Below are positions 1 to 8,637 of a stretch of 64,000 bases of DNA, piece by piece. This DNA is from Bacillus sp. FJAT-27916 (GTDB lineage: Bacteria > Bacillota > Bacilli > Bacillales > Pradoshiaceae): contig NZ_LFZV01000001.1 of NCBI RefSeq assembly GCF_001183965.1, forward strand, positions 3,191,263-3,255,262, written 5' to 3'. Below the pieces are notes generated by a model. The model ran no database searches and was not told the DNA's origin. It saw nothing but the letters and a program-made list of their open reading frames with translations. The first letter of the stretch is position 1. Each line of letters begins with the position of its first letter. The translations under genes and the position numbers were made by a program.

Positions 1-78
1 CTTGAAGAAAAAGGCTTTGAAGAAATGACTCATCGATTGACATCCCCAGTTGGAAAACTAATTTTATTCCACCGCTAA
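1..78 (+). CDS. 3' end of an unidentified gene (partial)
   Basis: The frame is open from the first base to the TAA at 76-78 and encodes 25 C-terminal residues ending KLILFHR. It begins outside the window, so no family can be assigned. The strong hairpin directly behind the stop supports it as the true end of a plus-strand gene that converges on the enoyl-CoA hydratase gene. Confidence 0.55.
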   Translation, partial: LEEKGFEEMTHRLTSPVGKLILFHR

Positions 79-80
79 TG

Positions 81-123
81 AAAAGACCTATCTGCGAGTT
101 CAATGCTTGCAGATAGGTCTTTT
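81..123. terminator. bidirectional intrinsic terminator
   Basis: The 15-nt arms AAAAGACCTATCTGC and GCAGATAGGTCTTTT are a perfect inverted repeat around a 13-nt loop, A-rich on the left and T-rich on the right. It lies between two convergent genes and can serve both. Confidence 0.9.
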
Positions 124-129
124 CAGTTA

Positions 130-921
130 TTATTTCCCCTTGAATACGGGCTTTCTTTTCTCAACAAAGGCCTTAATACCTTCTTGGTGATCCTCCGTCT
201 GTCTCATGACAAACTGTGAGCCTTTTTCAAGCTCCAGGATTTTCAGTAATTGCGGACGTTTCGTCTCAGCCAGAATCTTCTTCGTACGAATCATTGCCTG
301 CATCGGCTTTTGCTTCCACTCCGCTACCTTTTCGTTCACAGCCGCATCCAAACCGCCTTCTGCCACAATGTCAATAAGCCCCATCTCACACGCACACGGT
401 GCCTTCAAGACTTCGCCATCCCATATTAATTTCATCGTATTTAATTCACCTAAGCGACGTTCGAGGAAGAAATGCCCTCCTCCATCCGGAATTAGTCCAA
501 TACCAATGAAATTCATTGCAAGCTTGCTGTCCTTATCAGCAATGATACAGTCTGTCGCAAGAGCGAGGCTTAGGCCGAGCCCTGCAGCCGCTCCATGGAC
601 TGCCGCTATTGTGAGCTTTGGCATTGTGTATAAGCACATGGCAAGCTCATTAATACTATCCATAATTGCATAGAAGTCCTTCTCTGTTCCTAAATTAAAC
701 ATGGACTTAATGTCACCGCCTGAGCAAAAAGCTCCTCCATTTCCTTTTAGAATAATGATGGAGATTTCATCATCAAGGCTGAGCGTTTTAAGCTCCTTAT
801 TTAATTCTTGCACCATCTCTTTATTAAGAGCATTTAATACCTCCGGGCGATTCAATGATACGATGGCAACAGATCCGTCCTTTTGCACGTTTACACTCTT
901 AACGACAGAGGCAGATTCCAC
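130..921 (-). CDS. enoyl-CoA hydratase/isomerase family protein (YhaR-like)
   Basis: Crotonase-fold protein acting on acyl-CoA thioesters in fatty-acid or related degradation. The first oxyanion-hole loop GAFCSGGDIK is near residues 63-72 and the second, HGAAAGLGLSLAL, is near 110-122. I place the start at GTG 921, giving 263 residues: a GGAAGGAG ribosome site lies 10 nt upstream, while the longer frame starting at ATG 960 has no such site and would run through a palindromic operator. By eye, neither glutamate of mitochondrial crotonase is conserved and the motif IPDGGG takes their region, so an isomerase or another crotonase-type reaction is possible. In B. subtilis yhaR also lies near hemZ and yhaX. 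The family call is firm; the exact reaction is open. Confidence 0.85.
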   Translation of the reverse strand: MESASVVKSVNVQKDGSVAIVSLNRPEVLNALNKEMVQELNKELKTLSLDDEISIIILKGNGGAFCSGGDIKSMFNLGTEKDFYAIMDSINELAMCLYTMPKLTIAAVHGAAAGLGLSLALATDCIIADKDSKLAMNFIGIGLIPDGGGHFFLERRLGELNTMKLIWDGEVLKAPCACEMGLIDIVAEGGLDAAVNEKVAEWKQKPMQAMIRTKKILAETKRPQLLKILELEKGSQFVMRQTEDHQEGIKAFVEKRKPVFKGK

Positions 922-944
922 TTTGCAACGACTCCTTCCAAATA

Positions 945-987
945 ATGAATGTACATTCATTATAAAGGTTTATATAAGCGTTTTAAT
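945..987 (-). promoter_or_regulatory. promoter with palindromic operator for the enoyl-CoA hydratase gene
   Basis: The 16-bp perfect palindrome ATGAATGTACATTCAT (945-960) overlaps a consensus TATAAT -10 box read on the minus strand at 959-964; a weak -35 (ATTAAA) fits at 982-987 with 17-bp spacing. The palindrome holds the half-sites TGAATG and CATTCA, which resemble the Bacillus FadR box but are spaced more tightly. Overlap with the -10 box suggests repression. Operator function is inferred. Confidence 0.55.
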
Positions 988-1087
988 ACTAAAATGTATA
1001 ATTTTCCTGAAATTTTCAAACAGCTGTCAGATTTGTTTGATTTCACACACTTGTATAAAGCCAGCATTTAAGAAGCTTCTATAAAAA

Positions 1088-1125
1088 AACAGCCTCCCCT
1101 GTCCAATTGAACAAGTGAGGCTGGT
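1088..1125 (-). terminator. intrinsic terminator of hemZ
   Basis: The arms CAGCCTC and GAGGCTG (1090-1096 and 1117-1123) extend inward with mismatches. On the minus strand the hairpin is followed by a run of seven T, just past the hemZ stop. Confidence 0.75.
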
Positions 1126-1132
1126 TCATGAG

Positions 1133-2641
1133 TTACTGACTGAAAAGTGTTTCCTCTAGAATATCAATTTTCTTTCTCGTGTAATGCTCATAGCCGTCAT
1201 TATAGGATTTCGGATCCTTAGGATTGGCAAAATGCGTAATTTTCCCGGTCGTTGGATGAACGAATTTACTTGCTGCGCCGCAGCCAAGCCCAAGGATGGT
1301 TTGCTGCTCCTCCATGATGAGAATATTGTAAAGGCTATCCATCCCTTTTTTTGCATAGCCGACATTTTCAAGATTGCCGAGGATGTTCTTTTGTCGATAG
1401 AGGTAGTATGGATGATAGCCATGCGATTCAGTCCAGCTTTGTGCCTCCTGCATCATTTTCTCCACCTCATCTCGTCCAGCCACTTTATAGCGGGTCCTAT
1501 TCCTGGTCATCTCGGATGCTCTTTTGAAAGAAAGTGTGTGAACAGTCAATGATTCAGGCATTAACTTCTCCGTTTCATCAAGACTATGCTTAAATTCTGG
1601 GACTCCTTCTCCAGGCAGACCGATAATGAGGTCCATATTAATATTGTCCATCCCGCATTCTTTTGCGAGCAAGTACTTATCAATCGTCTCCTCGACCGTG
1701 TGATGGCGTCCGATAGCTTTTAAGGTTTCCTGTGTGTACGACTGTGGATTGATGCTGATTCGATCAATATTCCACTTCTTCATTACTTCAATCTTTTCCT
1801 CTGTGATTGTATCAGGACGGCCTGCTTCCACCGTAATTTCCCGGACATTCTCCACATCTGGGAAGGATTGATACAGTTCCTCATAGAGCATGTCCATCTC
1901 TTGTGCACTGATACTTGTTGGTGTCCCGCCGCCGAAATAAATGGTCGTTATTTTCACGTTCTTATCCTTCAGCCATTGCCCCATCTCTCTCATTTCATGA
2001 TGAAGCCCGCCAAGGAAGGATTCAACATTTCCCTGTCTTCCATTGATTGCATATGCCGGGAAGGTACAATAAGCACATTTTGTCGGGCAGTATGGGATTC
2101 CGATATAAATGCTGATTTCTTTCCTCAAATCATATAAATCTGGAATGGCTTCGAGCTGATGATTCACTATTTGCTCCAGTAAATCAAGCTTTTCCTCTGA
2201 GATAGAGTATTGTTCCTTCAGTCGTTTTTTCGCTTCAGCCGGCTCCACACCTTGCTTTCGGTATTGATGCCACAGCTTCGTTGGTCTTACTCCGGTCAGC
2301 AAGCCCCATTTCTGCACAATACCCGTATATTCCTCGAGCACCTTCAAGAAAACATATAAATAAGCATTCTTTATTTGTTTAAAAAGCGCCTTTTCGTCCA
2401 GCTGCTCGTTCAGTTCTGTTTCATAGGATGCTTCGTAGACTTTGCCGCCAGTCTTTGCTTCCAGTACAGCGGCAAGTGTAATCTTGGCAGATGAGCTTGA
2501 CTGCTTCTCGATGGCAATAATCAAGTCTGCCTGTTCCGCCTTGTCCGTTGATAAGACAGATTCCTCAAAGAATAAATCTGCTATAAGAGATAAAGGCCGG
2601 ACTAACCGTTCATCTTCAATACCTTTAACATATATATGCAT
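1133..2641 (-). CDS. hemZ: coproporphyrinogen III dehydrogenase homologue HemZ (radical SAM)
   Basis: Radical SAM protein of the HemN/HemZ group, linked to oxygen-independent oxidative decarboxylation of coproporphyrinogen III in haem synthesis. The iron-sulfur ligands sit in CPTKCAYC (Cys about 185, 189 and 192), followed by the SAM-binding GGGTPT motif near residues 242-247 and the C-terminal HemN-type region. I chose ATG 2641 (502 residues), preceded by AAAGGGGA, because B. subtilis HemZ begins at the equivalent point and is about 501 residues. An ATG six codons upstream also has a usable AAGGA site. It stands alone between terminators, beside yhaX as in B. subtilis. Whether HemZ truly acts in haem synthesis, rather than being a relative of HemN, is less certain than the family. 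Confidence 0.92.
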   Translation of the reverse strand: MHIYVKGIEDERLVRPLSLIADLFFEESVLSTDKAEQADLIIAIEKQSSSSAKITLAAVLEAKTGGKVYEASYETELNEQLDEKALFKQIKNAYLYVFLKVLEEYTGIVQKWGLLTGVRPTKLWHQYRKQGVEPAEAKKRLKEQYSISEEKLDLLEQIVNHQLEAIPDLYDLRKEISIYIGIPYCPTKCAYCTFPAYAINGRQGNVESFLGGLHHEMREMGQWLKDKNVKITTIYFGGGTPTSISAQEMDMLYEELYQSFPDVENVREITVEAGRPDTITEEKIEVMKKWNIDRISINPQSYTQETLKAIGRHHTVEETIDKYLLAKECGMDNINMDLIIGLPGEGVPEFKHSLDETEKLMPESLTVHTLSFKRASEMTRNRTRYKVAGRDEVEKMMQEAQSWTESHGYHPYYLYRQKNILGNLENVGYAKKGMDSLYNILIMEEQQTILGLGCGAASKFVHPTTGKITHFANPKDPKSYNDGYEHYTRKKIDILEETLFSQ

Positions 2642-2780
2642 GCTAATCCCCTTTTTCATGATTCAATCCTTCTCAGTTTACTAAGCCTGCCTTTGTTGGT
2701 CAATTGTCAATGGAGAGTTTATGCTTGTTAGATTTCCCATTTCTAGACGATAACATAACGACTCCTATCAAACAACACGA

Positions 2781-2804
2781 GCCAGACGGATATGTCCGTC
2801 TGGC
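2781..2804. terminator. hairpin downstream of yhaX
   Basis: The 10-bp arms GCCAGACGGA and TCCGTCTGGC form a perfect stem with a 4-nt loop. It lies 20 nt beyond the yhaX stop, but the minus-strand side is only moderately T-rich (CTCGTGTTGTTTG), so termination efficiency is uncertain. Confidence 0.55.
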
Positions 2805-2823
2805 TTTATGGGCAATCATCGCA

Positions 2824-3696
2824 TTATTTATCGACTTTTATATTCATTTTTCTCAAGAATCCAATTGGATGCTGCCTTCTAAATACTTCCTTGATTAAAT
2901 AGGCTACACCTAATTCATCATTGCTTCGGGTAAGCCATTTGGCTCCCCGCTTCACTGTATCGGATGCATTGGCAACCGCTACCCCAAGACCTGCATGCCG
3001 AACAAGCTCGGCCTCATCGGCATCACATCCGATGATCACCATTTCATCCAAGGCAATGCTTCTGCTCTTCGATAAATATCTGACAGCTGTATTTTTGGCG
3101 ACAGATTTCGGGATGAGTGTTAATTTCCCGGGAAAACTCTCCTGTATTTCAACATTATCAAACATCGCCATCAGCCCCGCTCGAGTATCCTTGCGCTCCT
3201 TCTCATCCTGAATATACGCATCAATCTGCAACGGGGAGAGCGGTGTCTTGATTAAGTAATCATAGAGGGAATCCACAAACTGCTGGGCGTATATACCCGC
3301 ATCTCCAGGAGTCCATTTAATTCTGGCAAAGAGTGAGCTTGGCAGGTCCTCCCGATTGCCAATCGTGACATCCTCATGAATGAGTCGGATATGACTGGAT
3401 ATATTTTCCAAGAATCGGATGATATCAACAGCCGTCTCCTCCGGAATCCTCTTCACAAAAATGGGTCTCTGTAAATCCTCCAGGATGAAACCGCCTTGAT
3501 GAGCAATGATATGGGGATTACATTTAAGTGCCTTTCCTGTTCTAAAGGCATAATCATAATTATTCGATGTAATAAGAGCCACCTCTACGCCTTTATTGGC
3601 GACATATTCAAGGGACTCCTTCGTTACCGGATTTAGTTTCCCTTTCGAGGATAAGAGCGCACCATCCATGTTTATCATTAACAGTTTGTATACCAT
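2824..3696 (-). CDS. yhaX: HAD-superfamily Cof-type phosphatase YhaX
   Basis: Predicted cytosolic sugar-phosphate or nucleotide phosphatase. The N-terminal motif is NMDGAL instead of DxDGT, so the first nucleophilic aspartate of HAD motif I reads asparagine, while the second aspartate is kept. A C-terminal IIGCDADEAELVRHAG segment matches HAD motif IV. Start ATG 3696 follows AAAGGTGG at suitable distance and gives 290 residues, close to B. subtilis YhaX; the upstream extension of the frame has no such support. It lies between hemZ and yheA as in B. subtilis. Loss of the motif I nucleophile, if correct, argues against ordinary phosphatase activity. Confidence 0.85.
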   Translation of the reverse strand: MVYKLLMINMDGALLSSKGKLNPVTKESLEYVANKGVEVALITSNNYDYAFRTGKALKCNPHIIAHQGGFILEDLQRPIFVKRIPEETAVDIIRFLENISSHIRLIHEDVTIGNREDLPSSLFARIKWTPGDAGIYAQQFVDSLYDYLIKTPLSPLQIDAYIQDEKERKDTRAGLMAMFDNVEIQESFPGKLTLIPKSVAKNTAVRYLSKSRSIALDEMVIIGCDADEAELVRHAGLGVAVANASDTVKRGAKWLTRSNDELGVAYLIKEVFRRQHPIGFLRKMNIKVDK

Positions 3697-3781
3697 GATG
3701 TTCTTGCCACCTTTCATGATGCCCATATAATTCTCTATGCTTAAAAAAGGAAATATAGAACACCAAGAAAGCATCTGAAAT

Positions 3782-3817
3782 AAAAAAACCGATTCGACCC
3801 AATGGTCAAATCGGTTT
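3782..3817 (-). terminator. intrinsic terminator of yheA
   Basis: The stem AAACCGATT...AATCGGTTT (3786-3794 and 3809-3817) has an inner GACC/GGTC pairing and is followed on the minus strand by a run of T. Confidence 0.88.
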
Positions 3818-3822
3818 AGTTC

Positions 3823-4173
3823 TCAGCCTTGAGTACCGTAAAGATCTTCAAGCGGTTTTGTAATGATGCGATTTACATCTCCAAGAACGACACTCATGCG
3901 CTGCTCTGCATCCATTAACTTAGAAATCAAATCATGCTGTTGTACAAGGGCAACAGTTTTCTGTGCCTGCAGCACTTCTTCATCCGTAATTTCTTGTCCT
4001 GTCATTTGTTTCTCTTGAAGCTTAACCTGAATATCACGGAAATTATGGAACATCGTTCTGGCATTCTCATCTGCCATAACCGCTTCGTATTGTTTCTTCA
4101 ACTCGGCATATTCTGCACTTTCGCGAATGCCTTTCTCTACTGTGTAAGCAAGATCATATACATTTACTGACAT
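3823..4173 (-). CDS. yheA: YheA, YlbF/YmcA-family protein
   Basis: Small helical protein of 116 residues in the YlbF/YmcA (Com_YlbF) family. Relatives YlbF, YmcA and YaaT form the Y-complex that modulates RNase Y and development in B. subtilis; YheA itself has no established role that I know of. Heptad-like helical stretches and the block AQKTVALVQQHDLISKLMDA match my memory of B. subtilis YheA almost word for word. A strong AGGAGG site precedes the ATG. It lies 95 bp downstream of yheB on the same strand, so the two may be cotranscribed, and its own terminator follows. Confidence 0.9.
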   Translation of the reverse strand: MSVNVYDLAYTVEKGIRESAEYAELKKQYEAVMADENARTMFHNFRDIQVKLQEKQMTGQEITDEEVLQAQKTVALVQQHDLISKLMDAEQRMSVVLGDVNRIITKPLEDLYGTQG

Positions 4174-4268
4174 GGGAAACCTCCTGTTTGCTAAACGCTT
4201 TTTCAGTCTTCATAACTATACCATTATCTGAGTGCCAATACACCCTATGGCAATCAAAATTCTGTTCA

Positions 4269-5405
4269 TTAATTCATAAATATCATAAAGACACCCTGGA
4301 ATGCTCCAATGAGTCCGCCAAGCAATGCGCCAAGATACGTAATCATCTTCAACTCGCTTCTTGTGATGGATAAGACCATCTCCTCTAAGCGCGTCACCGG
4401 GAATGAGGCCACTTGCTCACGGACAATCTCTTCCAGCTTGAATTTCTCCATGATAACTGGAACTTGATTGATGATTCGTTCTGATACTGTTTCAATTAAT
4501 TCTGGGAGGATGCGTCCCTTTATGGTCTCACTCCACTCTCCTGTCACCTTAGATAAAGGCATGGCAGATAAATCAAGCTGGCGATACGCATAGAAGATAC
4601 CTTGATGGATGAGCTTCTTCTGCTCCTCAAGGGAATAATATTGTTCAGCCTCTGATACCTTCATCGTCTTTAACTTATCCCATTCATTCCTAAGGATTTG
4701 TGTGAGTGTTTCCTTTGTCCCAGGATTGGCAAGGAATTTGATAATTTCAGGCTGCAGCTTTTCTCCTAAATTAACATTGCCTAAAAGCATTTGCATAAAT
4801 CCGCCGAACTTTCCTCGTTCTCCCATAAAGTCATCTGCCATTTTCTGCAGCCTGGCTTTCCCTTCAATGCTTGAAAAGAAGGCAATACCTTTATCGAGAA
4901 TGTACTGGGAAACATCAGGCAGCTTTTCCTCTACTTTTTCTCTAAACGTATCTGGCAAAAAAGAGATGATTGGCTTCTCTTGATTGGATTGGTACCATCC
5001 CTCCACCCAATTGGAGGATCGATCTGCCACTCGATGAACAAGCATATCAGGCAGATCATCGATGCCTAATTTGCGGAAGGCTTCCTCTATCTTCATTTCC
5101 GAAAAGACAGTTCTATCGAGCATATTTTCAGCAATACGTTTTGCCTCTACTTTTACAGAAGACGTTAGTAATTTCCGTTTGACACTTTCAGGGGTGATCA
5201 AGTGCTGGACAACCATTTTCCCCATTTGTACGGCCAGCTCATCACGCCTCTTAGGAATCAAGCCTGGTGTAAAAGGCAGGCGTCTTCCAAAAAGATAGAT
5301 GGGTTCATATGGATGAAACAGCATCTTAATCGCTAGAGCATTTGTTATTCCGCCGATGACTGCTCCAACAATCACCACTGTCGTGATGGTCACAAAGTAA
5401 TTCAT
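4269..5405 (-). CDS. yheB: YheB, DUF445 membrane-anchored protein
   Basis: Protein of 378 residues with an N-terminal membrane segment (about 3-25), a long mostly soluble middle and a C-terminal membrane segment (about 355-375, glycine-rich [19 protein letters not shown]). The block [17 protein letters not shown] followed by [14 protein letters not shown] is diagnostic of DUF445. Length and order match B. subtilis YheB. Its function is unknown; the family is widespread in Firmicutes. It is transcribed toward yheA and away from yheE. Confidence 0.92.
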   Translation of the reverse strand: MNYFVTITTVVIVGAVIGGITNALAIKMLFHPYEPIYLFGRRLPFTPGLIPKRRDELAVQMGKMVVQHLITPESVKRKLLTSSVKVEAKRIAENMLDRTVFSEMKIEEAFRKLGIDDLPDMLVHRVADRSSNWVEGWYQSNQEKPIISFLPDTFREKVEEKLPDVSQYILDKGIAFFSSIEGKARLQKMADDFMGERGKFGGFMQMLLGNVNLGEKLQPEIIKFLANPGTKETLTQILRNEWDKLKTMKVSEAEQYYSLEEQKKLIHQGIFYAYRQLDLSAMPLSKVTGEWSETIKGRILPELIETVSERIINQVPVIMEKFKLEEIVREQVASFPVTRLEEMVLSITRSELKMITYLGALLGGLIGAFQGVFMIFMN

Positions 5406-5707
5406 GTTTTTTGCTCCTTCTTCTATTAAAGCTAATAAAGAATAGTTTAGACTCTAATAGCTGTTAATTGCAATATATTCGGGGGTCTTTTTCAACTATT
5501 TGTGACCCGTGATAAGCGCCTAATCGCAATAAATTGTTTTATAATAAAACTATGCCGTCACCGATTCCGTCTGCCAATAAAGAAACGGATGACATTCGAT
5601 AACCCTGGACATGTCTTTTTAAGAAAATAAAGACATCATCTTATATCGGTAATTACTTGATTATTTATGTTTTTCCAACCTATCAAACTTATAAGGAGCG
5701 TTCTTCC
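5406..5707. other. divergent intergenic region yheB/yheE
   Basis: These 302 bp separate divergent genes. A TATAAT at 5540-5545 on the plus strand is the only clear core-promoter match; its -35 partner is poor. A 16-codon frame starting at the ATG near 5551 has no ribosome site and was not called. The region is otherwise AT-rich with no strong inverted repeat. In B. subtilis yheC and yheD lie between yheB and yheE; they are absent here. Confidence 0.4.
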
Positions 5708-5923
5708 ATGATCAACCATTTTACTTTCCAATCACTCTATCAGACAGAGAAAATACCAGGATGGTCTTTTTCGTTTTATTACGAAAGAAAACGATATACA
5801 GGGATCTACCATAAAGATGGCTCCATAGAGTGGACAAATGGGCAGCCAGCTGAAAGCTCCCGCAAAGAGCTTGAATCAAGACTTCATGAATTGATGCTTT
5901 ACCATGTATATGACAACCAATAG
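5708..5923 (+). CDS. yheE: YheE family protein (DUF5342)
   Basis: Protein of 71 residues beginning MINHFTFQSL, with the conserved-looking core IPGWSFSFYYERKRYTGIYH followed by an IEW segment, and ending ELMLYHVYDNQ. It resembles B. subtilis YheE in sequence and length as I remember it. ATG 5708 follows AAGGAG by 9 nt; the longer in-frame extension to 5657 lacks support. Function unknown. It is soluble, aromatic-rich and basic-to-neutral. It lies 32 bp upstream of the PucR-type regulator, so they may share a transcript. Confidence 0.8.
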   Translation: MINHFTFQSLYQTEKIPGWSFSFYYERKRYTGIYHKDGSIEWTNGQPAESSRKELESRLHELMLYHVYDNQ

Positions 5924-5955
5924 CATGTATTACCCCGATATGGAGGCCAATCGAT

Positions 5956-6861
5956 ATGTACACTGACCTACGAAAACTATTCCCAGACTTAATACAGGCA
6001 TCCTACCCTTTAAAGGATTCATCCTGCCATTGGTACGTGGATAAACAGCATGGGTATATTGGTATCCCAAAGGAATCCATGAACGTCGATCAAAAAAGAA
6101 TTCTTGATGTGTTCTTAGAACCGTTTACCTTGAATGCCGACCAGCTAAACATGACAGCCGCACAAAAAATCTGGCATGACCTATTATACATGGGTAACCA
6201 GAGTCGAATTGAGGAAGCTGGTACAGGTTCTTATCGATTTATCCATTTCTATTTAGCCAGCAATGATACGAGCCGAGTTGATTTCAGCTCTGCTATCTAC
6301 GCCCTATTCCCTGATGCCGTATTGTGCTGGAAAGACCGTTACAGCGGCGTTGTCATCGAACAATCTACGGCTAGTACAATGACGAACCAGGATTTTGGTG
6401 CCATTATTGACACACTTGAAAGCGATTTATATGCTCATCTGCGCCTATTCATCGGCAATTATTATCCGGTTAATGGAAGAATGCTTGCGAGTTTCCAATC
6501 GGAGGAAGCCTGCTTCAATGTCCTGTCTCTCACACATCCTAAAATGCGGGTAACCAGCTTTTCCCAAGCTTTTATCGATCTGATTCTAACCGGTCAGAAC
6601 CAAAGGCTTTGCCAGACACTTGCCCGGAATATGCTCGGGACACTTGATACCGATACAGATTTGCTAGAAACCATCAAGGTTTATATTGAATCAAATGCAA
6701 ACGCTACAGTTGCTGCAAAAAAGCTTTTCCTGCACCGCAACAGCTTAAATTACCGGCTCGATAAATTTCATGAAATCACGAGTCTTGATGTCAGACAATT
6801 CGAAGATAGCTTAAGTGCCTATTTAGCCATACGTCTCCTTGAAGGCTTGAATAAGGAGTAA
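5956..6861 (+). CDS. yxkF: PucR/CdaR-type helix-turn-helix regulator (YxkF-like)
   Basis: Transcription regulator of 301 residues. The C-terminal HTH_30 domain (about 230-295) reads ESNANATVAAKKLFLHRNSL then NYRLDKFHEITSLD, the hallmark of PucR/CdaR regulators. The N-terminal two thirds has no signature I recognise. It precedes msmX, and in B. subtilis the corresponding regulator yxkF is the neighbour of msmX. A GGAGG-like site lies at 5942-5946. A role in sugar-transport control is plausible from position only. Confidence 0.75.
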   Translation: MYTDLRKLFPDLIQASYPLKDSSCHWYVDKQHGYIGIPKESMNVDQKRILDVFLEPFTLNADQLNMTAAQKIWHDLLYMGNQSRIEEAGTGSYRFIHFYLASNDTSRVDFSSAIYALFPDAVLCWKDRYSGVVIEQSTASTMTNQDFGAIIDTLESDLYAHLRLFIGNYYPVNGRMLASFQSEEACFNVLSLTHPKMRVTSFSQAFIDLILTGQNQRLCQTLARNMLGTLDTDTDLLETIKVYIESNANATVAAKKLFLHRNSLNYRLDKFHEITSLDVRQFEDSLSAYLAIRLLEGLNKE

Positions 6862-6941
6862 GCAAACAGCCCATGAACTTCTTCGTTTCTTTGTGCACAA
6901 TGACCATATATTTTTGCCCAGCAGACTAGTAATATATGTAT

Positions 6942-6955
6942 TGAAAAGGGTTACA
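6942..6955 (+). promoter_or_regulatory. possible CcpA cre site upstream of msmX
   Basis: TGAAAAGGGTTACA matches the cre consensus TGWNANCGNTNWCA at all specified positions but the central C. It lies 33 bp before the msmX start. A single-mismatch match is weak evidence alone, but its position in front of a sugar-transport ATPase fits. Confidence 0.35.
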
Positions 6956-6987
6956 TCATTATACATACGGTCAAGGAGGCTATTAGT

Positions 6988-8091
6988 ATGGCAGAATTAA
7001 GACTCGAGCATATTTACAAGATTTATGATAATAAAGTAACAGCGGTAACTGATTTTGATTTACATATCAAGGATAAGGAGTTTATCGTATTCGTCGGTCC
7101 ATCCGGCTGCGGTAAATCCACCACCCTTCGTATGATTGCCGGACTTGAGGAAATTTCTAAGGGCGATTTCTATATCGACGACAAACGCGTGAACGATGTA
7201 CCGCCTAAAGACCGTGATATCGCCATGGTATTCCAAAACTACGCTCTCTATCCACATATGTCCGTATATGACAATATGGCGTTCGGATTAAAGCTTCGTA
7301 AATTCGATAAAGCTGAAATTGACCGTCGTGTAAAGGATGCTGCCCGCATTCTCGGACTTGAAGAATATTTAAACAGAAAACCAAAAGCACTATCAGGCGG
7401 TCAGCGCCAGCGTGTTGCCCTTGGCCGTGCAATTGTTCGTGACGCAAAGGTCTTCCTAATGGACGAGCCTTTATCCAATCTTGATGCGAAACTCCGTGTT
7501 CAAATGCGTGCTGAGATCTCTAAATTGCACCAACGTTTGGATACAACAACCATCTATGTAACGCATGACCAAACAGAGGCAATGACAATGGCCACTCGTC
7601 TTGTCGTCATGAAAGATGGCTTCATCCAACAAGTCGGCGCACCAAAAGAAGTATACGAAAACCCGGAGAACGTCTTCGTCGGCGGATTTATCGGATCCCC
7701 AGCGATGAACTTCCTTACTGGAACCATTAAAGAAGACGGCTTCTTCGTAACTGGCAGTTCTCGAATTGCCATTCCGGAAGGAAAACTAAGCTATCTTCGT
7801 GCACAAGGCTATATCAATAAAGACATTATTCTCGGCATCCGTCCTGAAGATATTCATGATGAGCCTGTTTTCATTGACGCTTCTCCAGCAACCAGCATTA
7901 AATGCCAAATTGAAGTTGCAGAATTAATGGGAGCTGAAACAATGCTTTATACTTCTATTGAAGGCCAATCAATCGTAGCACGGATTGATTCCCGCTCTGA
8001 TATTAAACCAATGGATACATTACAGCTTGGTTTGGATATGAATAAAGCTCATTTCTTTGATAAAGAAACAGAAGTAAGAATTCGCCCATAA
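6988..8091 (+). CDS. msmX: MsmX, shared ATPase of carbohydrate ABC importers
   Basis: Cytosolic ABC ATPase of 367 residues that energises several oligosaccharide and polysaccharide importers in Bacillus. Walker A GPSGCGKST is at 37-45, the Q-loop FQNYALYPHM near 81-90, the signature LSGGQRQR near 134-141, Walker B VFLMDEP near 153-159, and the switch histidine in VTHDQTEA. The C-terminal part is the TOBE/MalK-type regulatory domain (GIRPEDIH near 285). Sequence and length match B. subtilis MsmX. No permease or binding-protein genes are adjacent, as expected for a multitask ATPase. GGAGG precedes the ATG, and terminators follow. Confidence 0.95.
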   Translation: MAELRLEHIYKIYDNKVTAVTDFDLHIKDKEFIVFVGPSGCGKSTTLRMIAGLEEISKGDFYIDDKRVNDVPPKDRDIAMVFQNYALYPHMSVYDNMAFGLKLRKFDKAEIDRRVKDAARILGLEEYLNRKPKALSGGQRQRVALGRAIVRDAKVFLMDEPLSNLDAKLRVQMRAEISKLHQRLDTTTIYVTHDQTEAMTMATRLVVMKDGFIQQVGAPKEVYENPENVFVGGFIGSPAMNFLTGTIKEDGFFVTGSSRIAIPEGKLSYLRAQGYINKDIILGIRPEDIHDEPVFIDASPATSIKCQIEVAELMGAETMLYTSIEGQSIVARIDSRSDIKPMDTLQLGLDMNKAHFFDKETEVRIRP

Positions 8092-8102
8092 TGGATATGA
8101 AG

Positions 8103-8132
8103 GCTGACCAAGATATTTTTGGCCAGCTTTTT
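8103..8132 (+). terminator. intrinsic terminator of msmX
   Basis: GCTG and CCAA pair with TTGG and CAGC, with one mismatch between the blocks, around a 7-nt loop. The stem is followed by seven T. Confidence 0.8.
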
Positions 8133-8161
8133 TATTCTTCTATGGACTTATTATTGGATTT

Positions 8162-8220
8162 GAAACCCTCCCCCCCTATCCGTGCACCACAAGCATGAAT
8201 AGGGGGTTTCTTTGATGTTT
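8162..8220. terminator. bidirectional terminator between msmX and the zinc-ribbon gene
   Basis: CCCCCTAT and ATAGGGGG form a GC-rich stem with outer GAAA/TTTC pairing and a long loop. It abuts the stop of the minus-strand gene at 8221 and lies between convergent genes. Confidence 0.65.
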
Positions 8221-8463
8221 CTAAATTTCCTCAATAGCCGCTCTCATATCCCATCCACATTCCTTGCAGGAGAAAAGGTGATAGCATAAGTCATTTTCAG
8301 TCGACTGTGCGTCTCCGTCATTCATCTTTTGAGTGGCAATATCCAGATAGGCACTGTAATCATCATCATAATCCATGACTCTTCCCATATCGGAAAGCAA
8401 GGCGCCGCAGGACCCACAAGCTTCCATCATCGTACATAATCCGTTACATAAAGGGCATTCCAT
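8221..8463 (-). CDS. small zinc-ribbon-like protein
   Basis: Hypothetical protein of 80 residues. Three cysteine pairs, CPLC at 3-6, CGSC at 16-19 and CKEC near 70-73, look like zinc knuckles with a DYDDDYSAYLD acidic stretch between them. A GGAG-type site precedes the ATG. I do not recognise the family. It is a single gene closed by the hairpin at 8162-8220. A role as a small metal-binding or regulatory protein is a guess from the cysteines. Confidence 0.65.
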   Translation of the reverse strand: MECPLCNGLCTMMEACGSCGALLSDMGRVMDYDDDYSAYLDIATQKMNDGDAQSTENDLCYHLFSCKECGWDMRAAIEEI

Positions 8464-8582
8464 TGTTACCCGCTCCTTTATTTGAAAGTTGATGATTCCC
8501 TTATAGAATGCCCATTATAAATCTAATCCTCTCCTCTATTCTCCGTAATTCCATATATCCCATTATTTCTCTCTTTCGGTTT

Positions 8583-8613
8583 TGTATGAAATCACTTCGA
8601 TGAATCTATACTA
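8583..8613 (+). promoter_or_regulatory. sigma-G-like forespore promoter of the SASP gene
   Basis: The -35 GTATG (8584-8588) fits the sigma-G consensus gHATR, and the -10 TATACTA (8607-8613) fits CATnmTA at all but its first base, with 18 bp between. Transcription would start near 8620, placing the tRNA-like fold inside the leader. Confidence 0.6.
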
Positions 8614-8637
8614 GTTAGTACAATCAAGCATTCAACA

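Noticed and set aside
5551-5601. 16-codon ORF after a TATAAT box
   Set aside because: No ribosome site and too short to judge without conservation data.
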